A stretch of DNA of 64,000 bases. Origin: Puccinia triticina. Its lineage: Eukaryota; Basidiomycota; Pucciniomycetes; Pucciniales; Pucciniaceae. The stretch covers positions 3,038,501 through 3,102,500 of the forward strand of contig NC_070574.1 in NCBI RefSeq assembly GCF_026914185.1. The letters are read 5' to 3'. This document shows positions 10,710-19,421 of this stretch, piece by piece (the stretch's first letter is position 1; each line of letters starts with the position of its first letter). The notes under the pieces are model-generated. The model searched no databases and was not told the DNA's origin. It was given only the letters and a program-made list of their open reading frames with translations. The position numbers and the translations under genes are program-made.

Positions 10710-11087
10710 TAGAGATGGCAAACAGGTACCTGTCTGATTTCAATGAAACCGCTTCTTGATTGCTTGTGATCAAATAAATTCAATATGTAACACTTCCATG
10801 AGATGAAGAACTGCTTGAACTTGAGTAGGACACTCAGCTAACTGCATGGTAAGGCACACATACAAGGCCAGATGGCAAATAGCCCACAGGTACCTCCTGG
10901 CAGGTACCTGTGAGCTATTTGCCATCTGCACTTGTATGTGTGCCTTACCATGCAGTTAGCTGAGTGTCCTACTCAGGTTCAAGTAGTTCTTCATCTCATG
11001 GAAGTTTTACATATTGAATTTATTTGATCACAAGCACTCAAGAAGCGGTTTCATTGAATTCAGACAGGTACCTGTTTGCCATCTCTA
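10710..11087. mobile_element. hAT-like foldback MITE, copy 1
   Basis: 378 bp that is almost entirely one inverted repeat. The ends are TAGAGATGGCAAACAGG and its complement, flanked by a perfect 8-bp TSD tgtgtaac (10702-10709 and 11088-11095). The arms run about 180 bp each and meet at a centre with two back-to-back CAGGTACCTG-type motifs. It has no coding capacity. Copy 2 at 15564-15928 is the same element in the opposite orientation. Confidence 0.92.
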
Positions 11088-11702
11088 TGTGTAACTGTAA
11101 TGGCCCACTTTTGGCCTAGAACAAGTGCGCTTGGGGATTGACAAGCTGTCCCAGTTAGACCTTGGCAAAAATGAACCCATTTCAGGTACCCACTATCTGC
11201 TAGTGGGTACCCAGCAGCAGGTGTGGGTGTCTACAATTCTGGAAAAAAATCCGTTGGGTACCCAGGTAATGAAATCCACACCTTCCCACCTCTTTGAGCG
11301 GAAGGCCAGATCCCTTCCAGTTACCAAGTTTTCAAAGCCTTGGCAACCTGAAAAATATTCCTTCTTGCCAAGATCACACAACCTCTTCAACCACGATGGA
11401 TTCCTTTGGTTCTCCAGGGCTGTATCTCATTGACCAGAAGGAAAACCTCCTAGTCTCAGAGATTATGAAACCTTGGCAAAAGGGAGAAATCTTCCTTGTT
11501 GCAGATTTTATAAGCAATGGTGGGAAGTTATTGCTACAGTAACACGTAATGTAACAATAATGTAACACATTTTGACCGTTATTGCAATTGTTACTGGTAA
11601 CAGCACTGAGATATCAATATTGCACCGGAGAGGGGCCATTTCTTGAAGGAATTTACAATATTTGTGCGCGGAAAAACAGATATGGAGTAAGATAACAAGC
11701 AG
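11088..11702. other. Degenerate repeat sequence
   Basis: No gene. It includes GTACCC-rich bits near 11185-11270 resembling hAT-like subterminal repeats and, from about 11515, GTAAC/GTTAC-rich sequence related to the element at 11703-12082, perhaps an older copy into which that element inserted. Confidence 0.4.
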
Positions 11703-12082
11703 CAACAATGGGTAGTTACATTACGGATAATGGTAACGTAACAGATTTTGAGCTGTTATTGTAACAGTTACTTTTAATGGCTGCGCGTTACGGTAACACG
11801 CCAATTGATGAGCCAGATTTCTCCGTCCGTGATGCTATTGGCGCATGCGGAGCGCCAGAAAACCGCGTCATTGTAGGCTGTTTCCAGCCTATTTTGGCCT
11901 GTTAGCGTGTTATCAAGCGGATAACGCGCAGTAACAAACTCAAAAAAAAAGGCCGTTATGTTACGCGCAATCCCTGGTAAGACCCCTTTTCAAATAACGT
12001 GATGGGGAGCTACGGTTAACAAGGATAGTTATGTTACCCAAAACACGTGGATAACACAACATAACATAACTACTCTTTGTTG
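11703..12082. mobile_element. CAAC-ended palindromic MITE with 7-bp TSD, copy 1
   Basis: 380 bp. It starts CAACAATGGGTAGTTAC and ends with the complement of CAACAAAGAGTAGTTATG. A perfect 7-bp duplication caagcag flanks it (11696-11702 and 12083-12089). The interior is rich in GTTACG, GTAACG and TTATC palindromes. Its right half is homologous to that of the element at 12938-13326. No coding sequence. The superfamily is not clear from 7-bp TSD plus CA...TG ends. Confidence 0.85.
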
Positions 12083-12089
12083 CAAGCAG

Positions 12090-12826
12090 TAAAGGTCATT
12101 TTACAGCTAATTTGGCCCTTTATTGCTTGGCAATTTGTTATCCGCTGGATAACGTGTTACTTTACCATTAACAGTACTCAAAATATTTGCATGTCACTGC
12201 ACGTGTGATGCCACTTTTCGTGTGTTACTGATAACAATAACGGCAGCAAAAGTAACAGTGGATAGTTACTTTACTAAAATCTGTCAGATATTGTAGAGTA
12301 AAATAACTACGCACTTCTGTCACAAGAGGAAATTCTCCTGGTTGCAGGGTTGTAAAACCCTGGTGACCTGAAGGAAATCCTCCTGGACGCACAGGAAGGA
12401 ATTCACCTGTACATCCTCTTTGACCAGAAGGAAATCATCCTAGACGCAGAGGAAGGAAGTCACATGTGCATCCTCTTTGACCAGAAGTGATCCCTTGTGG
12501 TTGCCAAGGTGAGAATTAGGTCAAGGAGGTCGGGTCAGCTACCCAGTATGCCAAAATGAGATCCAGTGTACCTGGTACCTGGCATTGGGTATTCCAGATA
12601 TTCATCAAGAACATGTTGCAGAAGTGGATGGTCAAATTGTTGCCATTTTGGGCCTTTCCATAATTTCAGTGTCCTTGTTCCAACCTCCACTTGCCTCAGA
12701 CTGACAAATACCAGTCTCAATCACACCATGAAAGATCTCACATTGAGAATTATGATTGACCATCAAAGATAAAACTTGAACACCAGAAGCTAGAGACACA
12801 TGTGGGTAGCCAGTCAGATACCCAAC
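12090..12826. other. Degenerate repeat sequence
   Basis: No gene. More GTTAC/GTAAC-rich sequence lies up to about 12310; then come three near-repeats of a gaccagaaggaaat-type segment at 12340-12500, and scattered GGTACC motifs near 12575. Confidence 0.4.
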
Positions 12827-13540
12827 CACTACAAGAAAAAATCACACAGCTGATTCCAGTAGACACACAAGATAGTCCAGCATAATGTAAATTGTGTTAT
12901 AGTCAGGTATGTAAAGAGTAAGAATAGATCTAAGGATCAACAAAGGGTAGTTACGCTACGCATAACGCGTAGATAACAGTAACATAACATAATTTTTGTT
13001 GTTATCTACGTTACACGTAATGGTGGTGCAATTACGTTATTGCACCACAGTAAGGCCCTTTGTTTTTATTTTTGTTGCATTAGCAAGGCATGTAGGGCCC
13101 TTGATAACAAGCAATTATTGAGGCTAAAACAGCCTTAAATGGTCCTTTATTGCGTTATCCAGGGGATAACGCAATAAGAGACCTCTTTTTTGAGGCCTGT
13201 TATGTTACGCGCGGGGCTTAAGATGACCCCGTTATTAGTAAAGTAATGGGAAGCCCCGGGTAACAAGGGTAGTTACGTTACCCAAATTGTGTGGACAACA
13301 CAATGTAACGCAACTACCCTTCATTGTAAGGATTGGGGTTCTGGCTAGTTGGTTGATTGCAGCATGAGGAAGCAGTCTGGATCTTCAGACTCTTGAACCT
13401 TGAGAGTGTGGTCTGTGGCATGGATGTGGAAGCTATGTAAATGAGAGGCTGTGCTGTGGAGCCCGGTCTACGGCTCATGAAGCTTCCTCAGAGCTCCTGC
13501 ATGTCAACTGGTGGCAGTTGCTTGACTTTTTCTTGTAGTG
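12827..13540. mobile_element. CACTA-ended element with nested insertion
   Basis: The left end is CACTACAAGAAAAAATC and the right end is the complement of CACTACAAGAAAAAGTC, the canonical CACTA (En/Spm) terminus. About half of its 714 bp is the nested element at 12938-13326. The region just inside the right end has the tandem CAACTG-type motifs shared with copies at 46909 and 51445. The flanking 3-bp sequences (aac, gaa) do not match, so the insertion is old or rearranged. No transposase. Confidence 0.7.
12938..13326. mobile_element. CAAC-ended palindromic MITE with 7-bp TSD, copy 2
   Basis: 389 bp, starting CAACAAAGGGTAGTTACG and ending with the complement of CAATGAAGGGTAGTTGCG. The flanking duplication taaggat is a perfect 7 bp (12931-12937 and 13327-13333). 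It sits in the same orientation as copy 1 and is inserted inside the CACTA-ended element. Confidence 0.87.
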
Positions 13541-13960
13541 GAAAGATGTTGGATAAACCTGATTGGTTACCCAACCCAATGAGCAATTGGTATCTCTGGA
13601 TCTAATCTTTATTCCAAGGTGACTTTTAAGGGGTGGGCACCCAAGTTTATCGGTGCAGGTATCCTCCCAGGCCATCATGTGCCAATAAGTGCAGGTGTGG
13701 GTTCAGATGTCAGTATTTAGCCAAAAGAGGCCAAGGTTACCTGGGTCCAAAGTACCCAGCTCTAGTCTCAGTGGGCTTCTTCCTGGGCATGTGAACTTTC
13801 ACATTTACATCCAGACTTGAGCAAGTGCCCAGAAAAGCTTGATGCACCATACTTATCAAGGAAAACACTTTTCATTCCAGTGGTGCATGATTGCCTCATC
13901 TGGCTGCTGCTCCTGCAGACATCCAGCCACTTCACATTTTCAATGATCGCTGATGTCCAA
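13541..13960. other. Intergenic, hAT-like right-end fragment
   Basis: No gene. Around 13740-13766 the sequence CCAAAGTACCCAGCTCTA looks like a hAT-like right end of the TAGAGCTGG family; no left end with a matching gtctcagt duplication was found. Confidence 0.35.
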
Positions 13961-14114
13961 GGCCCCGTTTGGAGCCAATATAATCCGGGCAATATATGAG
14001 TTTTTTTGCCTGACATCCTATGCATGTGACATCTGATCAGGTCCGCCAAAACTTGATCAGATGTCACAAAATTCCAGATTATATTGTGCAATTATTTCAG
14101 CTCCAAACGGGGCC
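13961..14114. mobile_element. 154-bp MITE with GGCCCCGTTTGGAGC termini
   Basis: Perfect 15-bp terminal inverted repeat GGCCCCGTTTGGAGC, followed by further imperfect pairing (AATATAATC/GATTATATT). A 3-bp duplication caa flanks it (13958-13960, 14115-14117). The interior has a second hairpin (tgtgacatctgatca/tgatcagatgtcaca). Terminal sequences like this are widespread in plant and fungal MITEs; superfamily not assigned. Confidence 0.8.
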
Positions 14115-14117
14115 CAA

Positions 14118-14871
14118 ATCTCTTCCTGTGGTGCATTTCCAATTTTTTCAGCCTACATGGTTCAAATCCAGCACATTACTCTTTTTTCACTCTCAACAGC
14201 ATCCTACCTGTTATTCCCATTCATGTGTGGTTTTCTGCTCAGCCTGAAAGCCTGCACGGTATGAATCACCACAGCCTGAGTACAACAGCAAGCACAGTTG
14301 CTGTGCATTGAACCCCACTTAAAACTCAGGTGACAAATCTTCACAGAAAAACCAATTTTCTAGATTTTGGATGGGGAATAATGTGTTACACTGTTTTATG
14401 TGATCAGCTTGCATGTCCCTGAATCCCCTACATCAACTTACATCCACCATGGTAGTTTCCTTGGCACTTGTGTGCAAGTGCCATCTCTGAACTCATTCAT
14501 AGATTTGGTTGGATCTCAGTTAGATGCTGGTTGGAAGGCAATTTCATGTCTGCCACAAAGTAATTTTATAAGAACTGGAATCATACCAAATGTGTTGTGC
14601 AATGTCTGTGTAAAATGTATGCCATACCTATGCTGAAAACCAGGACAATTTAATGATAAGCTTTACTTGATCCTCAACCTTGACAAAAGCTCCTCATATT
14701 TCAATTATCATGATTTTTGACCTCTTTGGAAAACCATACCCAGTAGGTTTCTCTGAAACTGTTTTTTTATTTTATTTCAGGGCACAAACCAAAAAGCTGC
14801 CAGTTCTTTTTAAGTTATTTCTATTACACATGGTTAAAACTTTGGATGGAGTTTAGTGATACTGTGGGAGG
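14118..14871. other. Intergenic, no feature seen
   Basis: No coding sequence, repeat or RNA gene is supported between these elements. Confidence 0.4.
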
Positions 14872-15181
14872 TAGAGCTGGTCCCTGTTACCCGTTGGCAG
14901 GTACCTGTGGAAGTGCGCAGGTATCCTCTGGGTGCAGGTGCGGGTGTCCATTCTGGGTCCAAATTCAGGCAGGTACCCGCGCTCAAATTTCCATTCTGCA
15001 CAGCTCTGCTTTCCCCTAGTGCTCATTGGCGGGTACTAGGTACCTGTTGGTGGGTACCCATGGAATTACGCAGGTAATTACCAGCGGGTGCCGGGTACGG
15101 GTGCAGGTGTCCATTCTGGTTTAAAATTCAGGCAGGTACTCACACCCGCCACGGGTACCCGGGTGCAAAGTGTCAGCTCTA
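14872..15181. mobile_element. hAT-like dimeric MITE, copy 1
   Basis: 310 bp, starting TAGAGCTGG and ending CAGCTCTA, with a perfect 8-bp TSD gtgggagg (14864-14871 and 15182-15189). It consists of two head-to-tail half units of about 145 bp, each with GGTACCTGTGGAAGTGCGCAGG-like and GTGTCCATTCTGG-like blocks; the internal junction still shows a degraded terminus (CAGCTCTGC). GGTACC-cored motifs are repeated six or more times. Confidence 0.9.
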
Positions 15182-15563
15182 GTGGGAGGTCTGATTTTGC
15201 TCTGGTACTATGGTTTGAATTTGGCCCTGTGGGGCCAACTGTCACAAAACCATGTAACCTGTGCGGGTTTCTGTGAAAAATTGTGTCATACAAACGTACG
15301 CGTGTGCGTTTGCGTGACAAGTAGACCATCACCCAGCCATATCATGCCAAGATGAGTGCCCCGCAATTCCAGGGGCAAATTAGCTGAATCCTTTAAGATC
15401 ATCTCCAACGGTCCCTGGATTGCGGCCCTGGACCACATGTAACGGGGTATCCCAGGCTTGGTCCACAGCAGAATCACCAGAAATTGAGACCCAACAAGAG
15501 GCTGGACCAACTCGTTGTCGGCAATACCACACCTTTCCCGTCGAGCCACACAAGTAGATGACC

Positions 15564-15928
15564 TAGAGATGGCAAACAGGTACCTGTCTGAATTCAATGA
15601 AACCGCTTCTTGAGTGCTTGTGATCAAATAAATTCAAGATGTAAAACTTCCATGAGATGAAGAACTACTTGAACTTGAGTAGGACACTCATCTAACTGCA
15701 TGGTAAGGCACACATACAAGTGCAGATGGCAAATAGCTCACAGGTACCTGCCAGGAGGTACCTGTGGGCTATTTGCCATCTGGCCTTACCATGCAGTTAG
15801 CTGAGTGTCCTACTCAAGTTCAAGTATTTCTTCATCTCATGGAAGTGTTACATATTTAATTTATTTGATCACAAGCACTCAAGAAGCGGTTTCATTGAAA
15901 TCAGACAGGTACCTGTTTGCCATCTCTA
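15564..15928. mobile_element. hAT-like foldback MITE, copy 2
   Basis: 365 bp with the same arms as copy 1 (10710-11087) but in reverse orientation. The perfect 8-bp TSD agatgacc lies at 15556-15563 and 15929-15936. One arm lacks about 11 bp (cacacatacaa) present in copy 1. It is inserted inside the Harbinger-like element, so it is the younger of the two. Confidence 0.93.
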
Positions 15929-15956
15929 AGATGACCAGCTCTCTTTTGATCCTTGG

Positions 15957-16285
15957 AGTCAAACGCCCAGTCATCCTATTGATGACCGGCCATGCATCAA
16001 TCCCGGTCATTGATAGGATGACCAGTCATTATATTGACGCCAGACATTGGTCTCAATGCCCGGTCATTGGCTTCGATGACCGGTTGGGTATTGATGACCT
16101 GTCATCCTGGATTCCTATTGATGCCCATTCATTGGCTTCAATGACTGGTCCTGGGTATCAATGACCGGTCATCCTATTGGTGACCGGTCATCTTATTGAT
16201 GACCAGTCATGGGTATCAATGACCGGTCATGTTATTGATGACCGGTCAAGGGTATCAACTACTGGTCATCCTATCAATGACCTGA
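15957..16285. repeat. Minisatellite with TGACCGGTCAT palindrome
   Basis: More than ten degenerate units of roughly 18-25 bp built on the self-complementary TGACCGGTCAT followed by cctattga or gggtatcaa. It is inside the Harbinger-like element. Its core resembles the minisatellites at 8225 and 18940. Confidence 0.85.
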
Positions 16286-16532
16286 TGTTAGGATGGGCCG
16301 GTAGGTGATGTAGCACGCGGTGTAGCATGCGTGGGGTGCGAGGTGTGGCCCACAAGGGCCGAGTGTTGGGTTGGAGCAGACTTGCCACAAGTGGAGGGCT
16401 GTGGCGAGTTGAGGCGACTCGGGAGGCATTTGGCGAGTCGGATAGCAGGTCCGTTGGACCCCAAAAACTCGCCTGACTTGCTAAATTGGGGTCGCAAGTC
16501 CCGCTTTAGAAAGTCTGTTGGAGATGCTCTAA

Positions 16533-17031
16533 TAATTGTATCTGATTTTCATCCATCAGTACAGAATCCTTTTAAGGAGATTTTCTGAATTCATTCACAA
16601 ACCCTGGGTAATCTGAGGCTCCCCTGGACTTTTCCCAGAATTCTGAATCCCTTGGGACAACATTCAGCAGCTGAAGAATGTGTCACATAAATTTACACAT
16701 GTGTGCTGGTGTGTCACATTTTTCATCACTGTGCCAAGTGATGCCAACCCAAGTGCTCATGCAGAGCCAGGGGCTTAGGTGGACACTTCAAAAATTGTTT
16801 ATAACATTCAGCCCTGTGTACACAAATTATTTTGGGGATATTTTCTGAAGTCATGCACAACTCCTGATTAATATGAGGTTTTTTACGCTGGACTTTTCCC
16901 GGAACTTCAAATATTTTGTGAAAAAATTCAGCAGCTAAAGAATGTGTCACACAAACTTGCACATGTATATTTTTGTGTACCACTAACATATCTTGAGCTT
17001 TTTGGGATTTATTATAAACACATTATAGAAT
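16533..17031. other. Intergenic, no feature seen
   Basis: No gene. An imperfect direct duplication of about 180 bp (near 16590-16740 and 16830-16985), sharing blocks such as cttttcccrgaa and gcagctraagaatgtgtcac, points to an old tandem duplication. Confidence 0.45.
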
Positions 17032-17039
17032 GAAATATA

Positions 17040-17357
17040 TAGAGCTGGGACTTTGCACCCAGGTACCCGCAGCGGGTGCAGGTACCTTCCTGAATTTTGA
17101 CCCAGAATGGACACCCGCATCTGCTGGCTGTTACCTGCGTACTTCTACGGGTACCCACCCACAGGTACCTAGTACCCGCCAATGAGCACTAGGGGCAAGC
17201 AGAGCTGTGCAGAATGGCAATTTGTGCGCGGTTACCTGCCTGAATTTGGACCCAGACTGGACACCCACACCCGCGCCCGGCGGATACCTGTGCACTTCCA
17301 CAGGTACCCGCCCGCGGGTGCCAAGTACCCGCCAACAGATGATAGGGGCCAGCTCTA
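17040..17357. mobile_element. hAT-like dimeric MITE, copy 2
   Basis: 318 bp, starting TAGAGCTGG and ending CCAGCTCTA, flanked by gaaatata (17032-17039) and gaagtata (17358-17365), an 8-bp TSD with one mismatch. It is homologous to 14872-15181 in reverse orientation and keeps the same two-unit head-to-tail structure. Confidence 0.88.
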
Positions 17358-17796
17358 GAAGTATATGATTCCCATGGTAAATACCTTGGTTCTGACAATT
17401 ATTTGATGTTGCTTTGCAAGGTAGTTGAGAATTTATTTCAAAATAGTTCCAGTAATAACTACACCACGGGCCGTCGCGGACGTTGATCGGACATGCATTT
17501 GGACATGTCCACAGATGTCCAGCTCTGGCGCGGCAGGAAACGTCTTCTGGATGCCACTTGCATTGCGCAATGGCGGACATTTCTCTTGTATGCATCCGCT
17601 GGATGGTGAGCAGACATCAGCGGAATGTCAGCCACCATGCCCTTTTGGTCAAAATATTAGGCCAGCCTGACTGGCCTGAGTGTATGGGGGGTGGTTGACT
17701 GGGGGTAGCCCAATGGGCTGGTGGCGGATGGATGACTAGCTAGTGGGGTGGGGTGGGGGGGCGGCAGACCCGGAATCAAACACGGGAGGGGGTGGG

Positions 17797-18729
17797 TGTC
17801 AGCCTTAGAGTCAACACAGGTGACCTAAAACTGCCTTTTATCTCCATTTTATACCTAACTGTGCTCATATATTTTTAACCTTAAGACATAAAGTTGTTTT
17901 GACTTCAGATTCTGATTCCTCATGCAATTTTGATCCTAGTATTCATTGATTACTTTCCAATATCTCTACTCCTTCATAGAGTTTGTGGTTTGTGACACAC
18001 ATGCGCAGCAGCGCCGTGTAGTCGCACCTGAGCGCTCCAAACCACATGTACATGTGTGATTATGTCATCCAACTGTGAAAATTCTCGAAGTCAGGATCCT
18101 CCATGCAGCTGGAGGATCCACAGACTTCAGCACACCAGAACCACACCCCAGATAACCCTAGGATCACCACCAAAGAGATTACCACGCTCCCAGTATACCT
18201 ATTGTCACAGGCGCCTAGGATATTGACAGTAAGTAACCTCTTTAACTGAACCTTGTTTATCTAAGAGGTACAACTCTGTGTCTGTTTGATCTGCTCTTCT
18301 TTGCTGGCCTTTGCCTTATCCTTGATCACAGGGCTGCCCCTGCTTAACATCATTCTTTTTCTGTGGTTTTTGCAAGAAACAAACCACATAGGTTTCCCTT
18401 TAAAGAACCTTGACTATCCAGAAGGAAGCTAAAAAATTTTGGCTGGATTAAACCTGTCTAATCCAGAAGCCCTCCACGTTTCTTTGGTGAGAGGAGGCTG
18501 TTGCACTCTCTAGCACAGCTTGGCAGCACTCTTCTGAAGAGGTAGCATTGCCAGTGGACGTGCATTCCCACCAGAATAACCTTGAAAATCTGCTTAATCT
18601 TGAATCTGCTCAGTCTCTTTCTCTCTTTCTCTCTCTCTCTTATATTTGTCTTTTCTATATCCAAAGAAATCCAAATATTCCCCTCTTCTTTCTTGTGTCC
18701 TGCTGTCACTATAGAGACTCAGGCTCACA
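17797..18729. repeat. Solo LTR, TGTCAGCC...GGCTCACA
   Basis: 933 bp with TG...CA ends and a perfect 5-bp duplication gtggg (17792-17796 and 18730-18734). The inverted copy of the host element at about 36180 reads straight through (gagggggtgggggtatgg on the complement), which is the empty target site. The sequence has no coding capacity. A 5-bp TSD with TG...CA ends is diagnostic of LTR retrotransposons; recombination between LTRs would have removed the interior. Family (gypsy or copia) cannot be told. Confidence 0.88.
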
Positions 18730-18939
18730 GTGGGGGTATGGCTGTGTCTAGCACAGTTGCTACTGGCTACAACATGCCAGCTATGCTGAGGGGGGCCCAC
18801 ACACCCACCACAACACACTGGAGACTTGTTTTGAAACATCCATCAGACACTCCAGCCACAGTGTCCAATGGACAATAGTTTTGGTGTCCACCAGACACTC
18901 TCAACAGAGAGTTTCCAGTCAACAGCTTTTTCTCATGTC

Positions 18940-19170
18940 CATCGCTCTATGACCGGCAGAGCCAGTCATCAAGAGGAGACTTGATTCCCCTCGATGACCG
19001 GCGAGACCCTCTTGATGACCAGTAGAGACCGGTCATCAAGAGGAGACCTGAGTCCCCTCAATGACCGGCACAGACCAGTCATCAAGAGGAGACCTGAGTC
19101 CCCTCAATGACGGGCAAGACCTGATTCCCTGGATGACCGGCACAGACTGGTCATCAAGAGATGACCTGAT
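18940..19170. repeat. Minisatellite, ATGACCGGCACAGACCGGTCATCAAGAGG type
   Basis: About five units of about 45 bp alternating atgaccggcacagacc, agtcatcaagaggaga and cctgagtcccctca. The reverse complement array is in copy 2 at about 35795-35965. The sequence is self-complementary enough to fold. Confidence 0.8.
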
Positions 19171-19421
19171 TGAGTGTGTTTGGACTTTCAAGATGTCCAT
19201 TGGACACTCTCAATTTGAGAGTATCCAATGGACGGTGGCAATTTTTGATGTCCGCCCAATGGTTTGAAGGACAAAACATCACTTGGACGCTTCCAGAAGC
19301 GTCCAAGTGATACTCATTGCCCCTTGCGTCCGCTGGATGCTCCACGGACATCCTCTGGACATTTCTCAGTCAGAAACTTCCGCGGGATGCAGTGCATTTC
19401 CAGGAATGCGCCCCGTGGTGT

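Larger units (their letters stand above)
15397..16529. mobile_element. PIF/Harbinger-like MITE with nested hAT-like MITE
   Basis: The terminal inverted repeats are GATCATCTCCAACGG and GAGCATCTCCAACAG, with 13 of 15 positions shared. The duplication TAA (15394-15396 and 16530-16532) fits the TWA target of PIF/Harbinger. The element is 1133 bp, of which 365 bp is the nested foldback MITE at 15564-15928. The right half carries the TGACCGGTCAT minisatellite. No transposase remains. Confidence 0.82.
17461..19421. mobile_element. ACACCACGG-ended palindromic element, copy 1, split by a solo LTR
   Basis: Short terminal inverted repeats (ACACCACGGGCCG and ACACCACGGGGCG). The body is a chain of hairpins: examples are cttggacgcttcc paired with its complement near 19277-19304, and a GTCCATTGGAC-type stem near 19195-19235, plus the minisatellite at 18940-19170. 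The solo LTR at 17797-18729 interrupts it. Copy 2 lies inverted at 35540-36513 without the LTR. No TSD was found for either copy and no protein is encoded, so the class is unknown. Confidence 0.75.
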
